Source: JAATFS01 sp037145635 (lineage in GTDB: Bacteria > Pseudomonadota > Gammaproteobacteria > Xanthomonadales > Xanthomonadaceae). Taken from it: a stretch of DNA of 64,000 bases. Every line of letters starts with the position of its first letter. The first letter of the stretch is position 1. The notes beneath the pieces are model-generated. The model was not told where the DNA came from and did not search any database. It saw only the letters and a program-made list of their open reading frames with translations. Positions 15,007-26,795 of the stretch are shown here, piece after piece. Location of the stretch: NCBI GenBank assembly GCA_037145635.1, contig JBBCXB010000001.1, forward strand, positions 1,240,001 through 1,304,000, written 5' to 3'. Both the position numbers and the translations under genes were made by a program.

Positions 15007-16862
15007 GCGCTCCCGCCACGACGCTGCGGCTGGCCCTGGTCGGCAACCCCAACTGCGGCAAGACCGCGCTGTTCAACCAGCTGACCGGCAGCCGGCAGAA
15101 GGTGGCGAACTACACCGGCGTGACCGTGGAACGCAAGGAAGGCCACTTCCGCGCGCCGTCCGGCCGCGAGTTCGCGGTGCTGGACCTGCCGGGCGCCTAC
15201 AGCCTGCAGCCGGCCAGCCTGGACGAGGCGATCACCCGCGACCTGTGCCGCGGTTTCTATCCCGGCGAGCCGGTGCCCGACGTGCTGGTCTGCGTGGTGG
15301 ACGCCACCAACCTGCGCCTGCACCTGCGCTTCGCGCTGGAGCTGCGCGAACTCGGGCGCCCGATGATCGTGGCGCTGAACATGGTCGACGCCGCGCAGCG
15401 GCGCGGCATCCGCATCGACCGCGCCGCGCTGGAGCAGGCGCTGGGCGTGCCGGTGGTCGAGACCGTGGCGGTACGCCGGCACGGCGCGAAGGCGCTGGTA
15501 GAGAGCCTCGACGCGCTGGCGCCCACGCTGGCGGCGCCGGTGTTCGAGCCCCCGGCCGACGGCAACTACCACCCGCAGGTGCGCGCCCTGATCGACGCGG
15601 CGGTGGCCATGCCCCGCCGCACCTCGCAGGTGGACGACGCGCTGGACCGCTGGCTGCTGCACCCGGTGTTCGGGCTGCTGAGCCTGGCCGTGGTGATGTT
15701 CCTGATCTTCCAGGCGGTGTATGCCTGGGCGACGCCGCTGATGGACCTGATCGACGCCGGCACCTCGGCGCTGGGGGCGTGGGTGGGCGCCACGCTGCCG
15801 GAAGGCCCGCTCAACAGCCTGCTGGTGGACGGCATCATCGCCGGCCTCGGCGGGGTGGTGATCTTCCTGCCGCAGATCCTGATCCTGTTCGCCTTCATCC
15901 TGGCGCTGGAGGAATCCGGCTACCTGCCGCGCGCGGCCTTCCTGCTCGACCGCATGATGGCCTCGGCCGGGCTGTCGGGGCGCTCGTTCATCCCGCTGCT
16001 GTCCAGCTTCGCCTGCGCGGTGCCGGGCATCATGTCCACCCGCAGCATCCAGGACCCGCGCGACCGCCTGGCGACGATCATGGTCGCGCCGCTGATGACG
16101 TGCTCGGCGCGGTTGCCGGTGTATGCGCTGCTGATCGGCGCCTTCATCCCGCAGAAGACCCTGTGGGGTGTCTTCAACCAGCAGGGCCTGGTGCTGTTCG
16201 CGCTGTACGCGGCGGCGATCGTCAGCGCGCTGCTGGTGTCGTGGACGATGAAGAAGTGGCGCCGCGACAAGAGCGAGCACCCGCTGATGCTGGAGCTGCC
16301 GTCCTACCGCATCCCGCACCCGCGCGACCTGGCGCAGGGCCTGTGGGAGCGCGGCATGATCTTCCTCAAGCGGGTCGGCGGCATCATCCTGGCGCTGACC
16401 GTGCTGCTGTGGTTCCTGCTGTCGTTCCCGGCGGCGCCGGAGGGCGCCACGCTGCCGGCGATCGACTACAGCTTCGCCGGCCGCATCGGCCACGCGATGG
16501 CGGTGTTCTTCGCGCCGCTGGGCTTCAACTGGCAGATCTGCATCGCGCTGATCCCGGGCATGGCCGCGCGCGAGGTGGCGGTGGCGTCGCTGGCGACCGT
16601 CTATGCGCTGTCCGCGGCCGACGACGATGCCGCGGCGCAGGCGCTGTCGCCGCTGATCAGCGACGGCTGGTCGCTGGCCACCGCGCTGTCGCTGCTGGTC
16701 TGGTACATCTACGCGCCGATGTGCATCTCGACGCTGGCCACGATCAAGCGCGAGACCAACTCGTGGAAGCAGATGGCGTTCAGCGCGGTCTACCTGTTCG
16801 CGCTGGCCTACCTGGCCTCGCTGCTGACCTACCAGGTCGCGGTGCTGCTGGGGGCGGGCTGA
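15003..16862 (+). CDS. feoB: FeoB, ferrous iron transporter GTPase
   Basis: This 619-residue inner-membrane protein is the main Fe(II) importer. An N-terminal G domain carries the P-loop (GNPNCGKT, 14-21), G2 (YTGVTVE), G3 (DLPGAYSL) and G4 (NMVD). A helical spacer and a membrane domain follow, with the FeoB gate segment FIPLLSSFACAVPGIMSTRS. About 8-10 transmembrane helices run to the C-terminus. The protein is shorter than E. coli FeoB (773) but of the usual length for Xanthomonadaceae. It lies in the feoA-feoB-small-protein operon. Confidence 0.95.
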   Translation: MSAPATTLRLALVGNPNCGKTALFNQLTGSRQKVANYTGVTVERKEGHFRAPSGREFAVLDLPGAYSLQPASLDEAITRDLCRGFYPGEPVPDVLVCVVDATNLRLHLRFALELRELGRPMIVALNMVDAAQRRGIRIDRAALEQALGVPVVETVAVRRHGAKALVESLDALAPTLAAPVFEPPADGNYHPQVRALIDAAVAMPRRTSQVDDALDRWLLHPVFGLLSLAVVMFLIFQAVYAWATPLMDLIDAGTSALGAWVGATLPEGPLNSLLVDGIIAGLGGVVIFLPQILILFAFILALEESGYLPRAAFLLDRMMASAGLSGRSFIPLLSSFACAVPGIMSTRSIQDPRDRLATIMVAPLMTCSARLPVYALLIGAFIPQKTLWGVFNQQGLVLFALYAAAIVSALLVSWTMKKWRRDKSEHPLMLELPSYRIPHPRDLAQGLWERGMIFLKRVGGIILALTVLLWFLLSFPAAPEGATLPAIDYSFAGRIGHAMAVFFAPLGFNWQICIALIPGMAAREVAVASLATVYALSAADDDAAAQALSPLISDGWSLATALSLLVWYIYAPMCISTLATIKRETNSWKQMAFSAVYLFALAYLASLLTYQVAVLLGAG

Positions 16863-16864
16863 GC

Positions 16865-17113
16865 ATGGACCTGTCGCTGGCGCTGCAGTACGCGGTGATC
16901 GCGCTGGCGGTGCTGGCCAGCGCGTGGGTGGTGCTCAAGAAGCAGTTCCCCGGCACCGTGCGCCGGCTGCGCGGCGCGATCGCGCTGCGCCTGCTGCGCG
17001 CCGGGCGCCCGGCCTGGCAGCAGGCGCTGGGCCGCCGCGTGGCGCCGCCGGCGAGCGGCGGCGGTGCCTGCGGCGGCTGCGACAGCTGCGGGCCGTCGTC
17101 GCCGAAGCGCTAG
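16865..17113 (+). CDS. FeoB-associated small membrane protein with CxxCxxC tail (DUF6587-like)
   Basis: The protein has 82 residues: one N-terminal transmembrane helix (about 5-24), a basic cytoplasmic segment, then a glycine-rich tail with C69-x2-C72-x2-C75. It starts 2 bases after the feoB stop. Small Cys-rich membrane peptides encoded after feoB are common and are often called FeoC-like or FeoB-associated. The cysteines could bind iron or an Fe-S cluster and signal to FeoB. That role is inferred from position and motif. Confidence 0.8.
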   Translation: MDLSLALQYAVIALAVLASAWVVLKKQFPGTVRRLRGAIALRLLRAGRPAWQQALGRRVAPPASGGGACGGCDSCGPSSPKR

Positions 17114-17116
17114 GCG

Positions 17117-17157
17117 TTTGCGGAATCGGGAATCGGGAATCGGAAATCGGGAATCAA
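17117..17157. repeat. Intergenic GGGAATC heptamer array (copy C, single arm)
   Basis: Five head-to-tail units of GGAATCG/GGGAATC follow the feo operon. No complementary C-rich arm is present nearby, unlike copies A, B and D. The rest of the space to dapB (17158-17356) shows no gene. Confidence 0.7.
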
Positions 17158-17356
17158 GAGCGGCGCCCGGCGCTGCCTGATTTGCGGGGTTCACGGCTGG
17201 TGCGGCGCTGAGGCGGGTTCGGCCTGGCCGGAGGGCAGGCGAGGGCCGAGGGCGGTCTGGCCGGGCCGCCGGCCGGAACGCGGGGCGCGCGCCGGGCCGG
17301 GGTCACGTCGCCTTGATCGGGCTCGCGGGACCTTGTCGATCCCGGTCGCGAACGGC

Positions 17357-17362
17357 TAGCCT
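17357..17362 (+). promoter_or_regulatory. -10 element of dapB
   Basis: TAGCCT is followed by 6 bases and then the dapB ATG at 17369. This spacing predicts a leaderless transcript, as for mtnB and rpfD in this window. Confidence 0.45.
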
Positions 17363-17368
17363 GCGCGC

Positions 17369-18085
17369 ATGACAACCCCCCCACTGAAAGTTCTCATCCA
17401 TGGCGCCTCCGGCCGCATGGGCCAGGCGCTGCTGCGGCTCGCGGCCGACGACCAGGCCCTGCAGGTGGTCGCCGCCGTGGTCGGCCGTTCGCCGTCCCAG
17501 CGCGTGATCGACGGCGTGCCGCACTTCGCGGCCAGCGAGCTCGCCGGCGCACCCGCGTTCGACGTGGCGATCGATTTCAGCCTGCCGCACGGGTTCGGCC
17601 CGATCCTGGCGCTGTGCGTCCAGCGCGGGGCGCCGCTGGTGTCCGGCACCACCGGGCTCGACGAGGCGCAGCGGGCGGCGCTGGCGGAGGCCGCGCAGCG
17701 CATCCCGCTGGTCTGGGCCTCCAACTTCAGCCTGGGCGTGGCGGTGCTGACCGACCTGGTCGAGCGCGCCGCCGGCACGCTGCCGGGCTGGGACTGCGAC
17801 ATCGTCGAGTCGCACCACGTGCACAAGCAGGACGCGCCGTCCGGGACCGCGCTGACCCTGGGCGAGGCCGCCACCGGCAGCGGCGCGCAGCCGCGCTTCG
17901 CCAGCCTGCGTGCCGGCGACATCGTCGGCGAGCACCTGGTGCAGTTCACCGGCCTGGGCGAGCGCATCGAGCTGGTGCACCGCGCCAGCAACCGCGACAT
18001 CTTCGCGCGCGGTGCGTTGCACGCGGCCAAGCGCCTGCACGGGCGGCCGCCGGGCAGCTACCGGGTGCGCGACCTGATCGGCTGA
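17369..18085 (+). CDS. dapB: DapB, 4-hydroxy-tetrahydrodipicolinate reductase
   Basis: This 238-residue cytosolic enzyme reduces 4-hydroxy-tetrahydrodipicolinate with NAD(P)H in lysine/diaminopimelate synthesis. The nucleotide motif GASGRMGQ is at residues 8-15. The substrate-binding signature ESHHVHKQDAPSGTAL is present. The protein is shorter than E. coli DapB (273) because loops in the middle are reduced, not because it is truncated: both ends are intact. No ribosome-binding site precedes the ATG, consistent with a leaderless message. Confidence 0.94.
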   Translation: MTTPPLKVLIHGASGRMGQALLRLAADDQALQVVAAVVGRSPSQRVIDGVPHFAASELAGAPAFDVAIDFSLPHGFGPILALCVQRGAPLVSGTTGLDEAQRAALAEAAQRIPLVWASNFSLGVAVLTDLVERAAGTLPGWDCDIVESHHVHKQDAPSGTALTLGEAATGSGAQPRFASLRAGDIVGEHLVQFTGLGERIELVHRASNRDIFARGALHAAKRLHGRPPGSYRVRDLIG

Positions 18086-18247
18086 CGGTCAAGCCCGGTT
18101 AAGCCGGGGGTGCTGGCCGGACGAGCCCGGCCGGGCGGCCGGCGGGCATGGCGGGGCGCGGGTTACGGCTGCCGTACGCACCGGTCCGGACACCGGCGCA
18201 CGCGTCAGAAACGCGACGTGGGCCTTTTCCCCCCAACGCCTTTCGGC

Positions 18248-18253
18248 TACCAT
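18248..18253 (+). promoter_or_regulatory. Candidate -10 of the carAB operon
   Basis: TACCAT lies about 117 bases before the carA GTG. If used, the message has a leader of about 110 bases, room for pyrimidine/arginine control, but no terminator-antiterminator pair is evident. The match is weak. Confidence 0.25.
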
Positions 18254-18369
18254 TCTCGCTTGCCCGAACCTAGCGTCGGACCGGTCCCCGCACCGCGTCC
18301 GCGCTTTGCTGCAACCGGATTTTGGCCGGTGCGCATCGGAGTCCCAGGCATCCAGAGCGAGACCCCCAC

Positions 18370-19503
18370 GTGACCCAACCCGCAATCCTTGTCCTCGAAG
18401 ACGGCACCGTGTTCGAGGGCGATTCCGTAGGCGCCAACGGGCTGTCCGTCGGCGAAGTGGTGTTCAACACCGCCATGACCGGTTACCAGGAAGTCCTGAC
18501 CGATCCGTCCTACGCCCGGCAGATGGTCACGCTGACCTACCCGCACATCGGCAACACCGGCTTCACCGACCAGGACGACGAGGCCACCAAGGTGTGGGCC
18601 GCCGGCCTGATCGTGCGCGACGTACCGCGCCGCCCCAGCAACTGGCGCAGCCAGGCCTCGCTGCCGGAGTGGCTGGGCGCGCGCGGCGTGGTCGCCATCG
18701 CCGGCATCGATACCCGCAAGCTGACCCGCCTGCTGCGCGAGAAGGGCGCCCAGAACGGCGCGCTGATGGCCGGCGAGATCGACGTGGAGAAGGCGCTGGA
18801 AGCGGCTCGCACGTTCCTCGGCCTGAAGGGCATGGACCTGGCCAAGGTGGTCTCGACCGAGACCCGCTACGCCTGGCGCGACGGCCAGCTCGACCTGGAC
18901 GCCAACGCGTTCGTGCAGGCCGCGCCGAAGTACAAGGTGGTGGCCTACGACTACGGCGTGAAGCTGAACATCCTGCGCATGCTCGCCGAGCGCGGCTGCG
19001 AGGTCACCGTGGTGCCGGCGCAGACCCCGGCCGAGGACGTGCTGGCGCTGCAGCCGGACGGCGTGTTCCTGTCCAACGGGCCGGGCGACCCGGAACCCTG
19101 CGACTACGCGATCACCGCGATCCAGGCCTTCATCGCGCGCCGGCTGCCGACCTTCGGCATCTGCCTGGGCCACCAGCTGCTGGCGCTGGCCGCCGGCGCG
19201 CGTACCGTGAAGATGGCCACCGGCCACCATGGCGCCAACCATCCGGTGCAGGACCTCGACGGCGGCCGGGTGATGATCACCTCGCAGAACCACGGCTTCG
19301 CGGTCGACGAGACCTCGCTGCCCGCCAACGTGCGCGTGACCCACCGCTCGCTGTTCGACGGCACCAACCAGGGCATCGCGCTGACCGACGCGCCGGCGTT
19401 CTCGTTCCAGGGCCACCCGGAGGCCTCGCCGGGCCCGCACGACGTGGCGCCGCTGTTCGACCGCTTCGTCGCGCTGATGGCGCAGCAGGCCGCGGCCGCA
19501 TGA
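18370..19503 (+). CDS. carA: CarA, carbamoyl-phosphate synthase small subunit
   Basis: This 377-residue glutaminase subunit supplies ammonia to CarB for carbamoyl phosphate (pyrimidines and arginine). The class I amidotransferase triad is C265 (FGICLGHQ), H349 and E351 (GHPEAS). The GTG at 18370 gives VTQPAILVLEDGTVFEG, aligned with the usual CarA N-terminus. An upstream ATG in frame at 18322 adds non-conserved residues. It overlaps the next gene by 4 bases. Confidence 0.96.
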   Translation: MTQPAILVLEDGTVFEGDSVGANGLSVGEVVFNTAMTGYQEVLTDPSYARQMVTLTYPHIGNTGFTDQDDEATKVWAAGLIVRDVPRRPSNWRSQASLPEWLGARGVVAIAGIDTRKLTRLLREKGAQNGALMAGEIDVEKALEAARTFLGLKGMDLAKVVSTETRYAWRDGQLDLDANAFVQAAPKYKVVAYDYGVKLNILRMLAERGCEVTVVPAQTPAEDVLALQPDGVFLSNGPGDPEPCDYAITAIQAFIARRLPTFGICLGHQLLALAAGARTVKMATGHHGANHPVQDLDGGRVMITSQNHGFAVDETSLPANVRVTHRSLFDGTNQGIALTDAPAFSFQGHPEASPGPHDVAPLFDRFVALMAQQAAAA

Positions 19504-19859
19504 GCCTGCGACTGCTGGGCGTCCTGCTGCTGGTCGGCGCGGCGGTCTGCGCCTACTTCGGCGTGTGGCAGCCCTTGCAGCAGGCCCGCGCCGGGGCCGA
19601 GTCGATCACGCTGTACGGCGGCATGAAGCTGGCCTTCGTGGTACCGGTGTGCACGCTGTTCGGGCTTGGCTACGTGCTCGGCGGCGGCCGCTTCCACCTG
19701 GCCATCCAGAACCACGACCCGGACAAGGCCAGGCGCTGGGGCAGGACCTCCGGCACCGGTTGGCTGCTGTACCTGGTGAGCTTCGCCGCCGCCTACGGGC
19801 TGTACCAGTGGACGCAGCACTCGCTGGCCGGCCTCGGCTACGGCCATGCCGGCGGCTGA
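19500..19859 (+). CDS. Small integral membrane protein between carA and carB
   Basis: The protein has 119 residues and probably three transmembrane helices (about 4-22, 42-62 and 88-106). It was not recognised as a known family. Its ATG overlaps the carA TGA (ATGA), so it is translated from the car transcript, with carB starting 110 bases later. Nothing in the sequence ties it to carbamoyl-phosphate synthesis. The position looks like an insertion into the ancestral carAB pair that has been kept. Confidence 0.75.
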   Translation: MSLRLLGVLLLVGAAVCAYFGVWQPLQQARAGAESITLYGGMKLAFVVPVCTLFGLGYVLGGGRFHLAIQNHDPDKARRWGRTSGTGWLLYLVSFAAAYGLYQWTQHSLAGLGYGHAGG

Positions 19860-19969
19860 TCGGCTCGCCGACGCCGCCGTGACCCCATCGTGCCGTCGGG
19901 CGACCCGTTCGCCGCGGCCGTTCTTCCGCACCTGCGGCCCCCGCCGCACGTACCCAATCGAGTAACGAG

Positions 19970-23208
<3,239 letters not shown>

Positions 23209-23212
<4 letters not shown>

Positions 23213-23685
23213 GAGCACCCATCACCGCCAAGGGCGCCCAGCGCCTGCGCGAGGAACTGGACCACCTGAAGTCGGTCAAGCGGCCGGAGGTGATCACCGC
23301 GATCGCCGAGGCGCGCGAGCACGGCGACCTCAAGGAGAACGCCGAGTACCACGCCGCGCGCGAGCAGCAGGGCTTCATCGAGGGCCGCATCAAGCAGCTC
23401 GAGGGCGAGCTGTCGCACGCCGAGGTCATCGACGTCACCAAGCTGGCCGCCGGCAAGAAGATCGTGTTCGGCGCCACCGTGACCCTGGCCGACGTCGAGA
23501 CCGACGAGGAGAAGCGCTACCAGATCGTCGGCGACCTGGAGGCGGACATCAAGCAGGGCCTGATCGCGATCTCCTCGCCGCTGGCGCGGGCGCTGATCGG
23601 CAAGCTCGAGGGCGACAGCGTCACCATCGACGCCCCGGCCGGACAGCGCGAGTACGAAGTCGTCAGCGTCGCCTACTTCGACTGA
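23209..23685 (+). CDS. greA: GreA transcript cleavage factor
   Basis: The protein has 158 residues: an N-terminal coiled-coil hairpin with the acidic-tip region (EHGDLKENAEYHAAREQQG) and a C-terminal FKBP-like domain (from about 80). It enters the RNA polymerase secondary channel and rescues backtracked complexes. The ATG at 23209 overlaps the carB stop and starts the canonical MRAPITAKGAQRL. It is part of the carA-orf-carB-greA-rpfE-recJ run, with junctions of 7 bases or less from carB onward. Confidence 0.97.
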
Positions 23686-23692
23686 CCCGGCG

Positions 23693-24613
23693 ATGGCGAC
23701 GGCGACCCTGCTGTTGCCCGCGAGGGACCGCCTGCCGGGTACGCTGGCGGCCGCGGACGTGGCGCGGGCGCTGGCCCGTGCCGACCGCGCGCAGGCCGAA
23801 CCCGGCGAGCACGCGCAACTGGCGCGCCACTTCGAACTGACGCCGGCCCGGTGGCCGGTGGCGGCGCTGACCCGGCAGATGGATGCCGGCGATGCCGCGG
23901 GCGCGACCTGGGTACGCGCCGATCCGGCCTTCGTGGTGCCGGACATGCAGGGCGCGCGGCTGATGGCCCACGGCGAGGCGCTGGCGCCCGACGCCGAGGA
24001 CCTGGCGGCGCTGCTGCCGGCGCTGCTGCCGATCTTCGGCGACGCCGGCTTCCGGCTGGACGCGCCGGTCCCGACGCGCTGGTACCTGCGGCTGCCGCCG
24101 GACGCGCCGCTGCCCGCGTTCGTCGAGCCCGGGCACGCGCTGGGCGACGACCTGTTCGATCATCTGCCCGCCGGCGACCTCGGCCGGCGCTGGCGGGCGC
24201 TGCTGACCGAGGTCCAGGTGGTGCTGCATCAGCACCCCTGGAACCACCGGCGGACCGCGCAGGGCCGTGCCGCGATCAATTCGCTGTGGTTCTGGGGCGG
24301 CGGCATGCTGCCGGCATCGGTGCGCACCGCGCACGCCCAGGTGCGCAGCCGCGACGCCCTGCTGCGGGCGCTGGCCGCAGCCGCCGGGGCCGATGCCGAC
24401 GGCGAACACGCCGTCGACGCGCTGGTGGACCTGCGCCACCTGCGCTCGCTGGCCCAGTTCAGCGACGACGCGGTGCGCCCGCTGCTGGCGGCGATGGCGC
24501 GCGGCGAGCTGGCGCGGCTGGCGCTGGACTTCCAGGACGGCCAGAACCTGCACCTGGCGCCGTCGCAGCGCTGGCGGTTCTGGCGCCAGCCGCGCCCGCA
24601 GCTGGCCGGATGA
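23693..24613 (+). CDS. rpfE: RpfE, rpf-cluster protein of unknown function
   Basis: The protein has 306 residues, is cytosolic, and has no signal peptide or membrane helix. By position (greA-rpfE-recJ) it corresponds to RpfE of the Xanthomonas rpf cluster. Similar proteins are often labelled cofactor-independent phosphoglycerate mutase (COG4255), but no catalytic serine/metal motif of that enzyme can be seen. Recognisable stretches are LPARDRLPG at the start, HPWNHRRTAQGRAAINSLWFWGGG-like in the middle (tryptophan-rich) and a final DFQDGQNLHL. The function is not known; mutants in Xanthomonas are reported to affect DSF-related traits only mildly. The recJ start overlaps its stop. Confidence 0.78.
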   Translation: MATATLLLPARDRLPGTLAAADVARALARADRAQAEPGEHAQLARHFELTPARWPVAALTRQMDAGDAAGATWVRADPAFVVPDMQGARLMAHGEALAPDAEDLAALLPALLPIFGDAGFRLDAPVPTRWYLRLPPDAPLPAFVEPGHALGDDLFDHLPAGDLGRRWRALLTEVQVVLHQHPWNHRRTAQGRAAINSLWFWGGGMLPASVRTAHAQVRSRDALLRALAAAAGADADGEHAVDALVDLRHLRSLAQFSDDAVRPLLAAMARGELARLALDFQDGQNLHLAPSQRWRFWRQPRPQLAG

Positions 24614-26337
24614 GCCCGGCTCCGCGCATCGTCCGGCGTCCGGCCACGGCGGTCGGGCCCTGGCCCGACACCGTGCTGCCGCTGCTGCGGCGGATCTACA
24701 GCGCCCGCGGCGCCGCCGACGCGCAGGCGGCGCAGCCGCGGCTGGCGCAGCTGCTGCCGCCGGCGCTGCTGCGCAACATCGACGTGGCCACCGCCTTGCT
24801 CGCCGACGCCATCGCCGCGCGCCAGCGCATCCTGGTGGTGGGCGACTTCGACTGCGACGGCGCCACCGCGTGCGCGGTCGGCGTCCGCGGCCTGCGCCTG
24901 CTCGGCGCCCACGACGTGCACTACGCGGTGCCCAACCGCATGGTCCACGGCTACGGCCTGTCGCCGGCGCTGGTCGAGGAGCTGGCGCCGGTGCAGCCGG
25001 ACCTGCTGGTCACCGTCGACCACGGCATCGCCTGCCATGCCGGCGTGGCCGCGGCCAAGGCGCGCGGCTGGAAGGTGCTGGTGACCGACCACCACCTGCC
25101 CGGCGAGCAGCTGCCGCCGGCCGACGCGCTGGTCGATCCCAACCTGTCCGACGACGGCTTCCCGAGCAAGTCGCTGGCCGGCGTCGGCGTCATCTTCTAC
25201 GTGCTGCTGGCACTGCGCGGCCTGATGCGGGCGCGTGGCCTGTTCGCCGCCGGCGCCGAGCCGGACCTGTCGGGCCTGCTCGACCTGGTCGCGGTCGGCA
25301 CGGTCGCCGACCTGGTGCCGCTGGATACCAACAACCGGGCGCTGGTGGCGGCCGGCCTGCGCCGGCTGCGCCAGCGCCAGGCCTGCGTCGGGCTGCAGGC
25401 GCTGATCGAGGTCAGCGGCCGCGACCCGGCGCGGCTGACCGCCAGCGACATCGGCTTCGCGCTGGCGCCGCGGCTCAACGCCGCCGGCCGGCTCGAGGAC
25501 ATGGCGCTGGGCATCGAGCTGCTGCTGTGCGAAGAGCCCCGGCGCGCGCGCGAGATCGCCGCCACGCTGGAGGAGATCAACGCCGAGCGGCGGGCGGTGC
25601 AGCAGCTGATGACCGACGACGCCGAACAGGCGGTGGCGCGCGCGATGCTGCAGGCCGAAGGCGAGACGCCGCTGGCGGTGTGCCTGTTCGATGCCGACTG
25701 GCATCCCGGCGTGATCGGCCTGGTGGCCTCCAAGCTCAAGGAGCGCCTGCACCGGCCGGTGATCGCCTTCGCGCCGGCCGAACCGGGCGCCACCCAGCTG
25801 CGCGGCTCGGCCCGCTCGATCCCCGGGCTGCACATCCGCGACGTGCTGGCGGCGGTGGACGCGCTGCACCCGGGGCTGATGGAGAAGTTCGGCGGCCACG
25901 CGATGGCCGCCGGGCTGACGCTGCCGCTGGCGGTGATGGCCGCGTTCGAGCAGGCCTTCCGCGCCCAGGTGCAGGGGCGGGTGGACGGGGTGCTGCTGCA
26001 GGCCGAACTGCACAGCGACGGCGAGCTGGCCAGCCACGAGCTCGACCACGTGCATGCCGAGGCGCTGCGGCTGGCCGGTCCCTGGGGGCAGGGTTTCCCG
26101 GAACCGCTGTTCGACGGCGAGTTCGAGATCCTGCAATGGCGCGTGCTCAAGGAACGCCACCTCAAGCTGAGCCTGCGCTGCGCCGGCCGCGCCGAGCCGT
26201 TGAACGCGATCCACTTCAACGGCTGGCACGGGCGCGAGCCGGGGCGCCGGGTGCGCCTGGCCTACCGGCTGGTGGCCGACGACTACCGCGGCGGCAGCGC
26301 GGTGCAGCTGATCGTCGAGCACTGCGAGCCCGGCTGA
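24610..26337 (+). CDS. recJ: RecJ, single-strand-specific 5'-3' exonuclease
   Basis: This 575-residue DHH-phosphoesterase acts in recombination and mismatch repair. The DHH-family motifs are visible: GDFDCDGATA (motif I), VDHGIA, VTDHHLPG (DHH motif) and a distal DHHA1-type GGHAMAAGL near residue 430. A C-terminal OB-like domain completes the protein. The frame is open far upstream inside rpfE, but the ATG at 24610 (MSPAPRIVRRPA) overlaps the rpfE stop by 4 bases and gives the family's normal length. Confidence 0.95.
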   Translation: MSPAPRIVRRPATAVGPWPDTVLPLLRRIYSARGAADAQAAQPRLAQLLPPALLRNIDVATALLADAIAARQRILVVGDFDCDGATACAVGVRGLRLLGAHDVHYAVPNRMVHGYGLSPALVEELAPVQPDLLVTVDHGIACHAGVAAAKARGWKVLVTDHHLPGEQLPPADALVDPNLSDDGFPSKSLAGVGVIFYVLLALRGLMRARGLFAAGAEPDLSGLLDLVAVGTVADLVPLDTNNRALVAAGLRRLRQRQACVGLQALIEVSGRDPARLTASDIGFALAPRLNAAGRLEDMALGIELLLCEEPRRAREIAATLEEINAERRAVQQLMTDDAEQAVARAMLQAEGETPLAVCLFDADWHPGVIGLVASKLKERLHRPVIAFAPAEPGATQLRGSARSIPGLHIRDVLAAVDALHPGLMEKFGGHAMAAGLTLPLAVMAAFEQAFRAQVQGRVDGVLLQAELHSDGELASHELDHVHAEALRLAGPWGQGFPEPLFDGEFEILQWRVLKERHLKLSLRCAGRAEPLNAIHFNGWHGREPGRRVRLAYRLVADDYRGGSAVQLIVEHCEPG

Positions 26338-26783
26338 GCCGCGGCGCGGCCCGCCGCAGCCCAACCGCGGCCGCCGCCAGCCGACGCGCCGGATCGGCAT
26401 AGGCGCCCAGGCACGGCGCGCAGGGAGCGTCGATCGGCATCCCTCGGGCAGCGCCGGCAAGCGCGGCGGCTCGAGGCGTGCGCCATCACCACGGGCGTGG
26501 CCTGGGGGAACAGCTACGGCGGGAATACCGCGCGGCCAGACAGCGCAGCACCGGGCCGTCGGCTTGGCACCCGCGGCAGGCAAAGCCGGGCAGGGCGAAT
26601 GCGATCACGCGCAGCCCCGGCCGCAGCGTGACGCGTCGGATCGCCCGCCTCGCTGCGGAGGGAAGGCGGTCATGGCGGGCCCGGTCGCCGTCCGGCGGCG
26701 GCGAGGTGAGCGGGCGCGCCGTGCCGGGGACGAACGGCGCTCCCGCAGGGACGAGCCGGGCCGGTCGTCACCGCCCGGCGTCC
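26338..26783. other. Intergenic region, recJ to rpfD
   Basis: About 450 bases with no supported gene on either strand. The open frames here have arginine-rich, low-complexity translations. No U-tract terminator was seen after recJ. Confidence 0.4.
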
Positions 26784-26789
26784 TACAAT
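26784..26789 (+). promoter_or_regulatory. -10 element of rpfD
   Basis: TACAAT followed by 6 bases and the rpfD ATG (26796). The geometry predicts a leaderless transcript and argues that rpfD is transcribed separately from recJ. Confidence 0.5.
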
Positions 26790-26795
26790 GCGCGG

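Noticed and set aside
23851..24609. Upstream extension of recJ
   Set aside because: The extra frame lies over rpfE and has no conserved content; the overlap start at 24610 gives the normal RecJ length.
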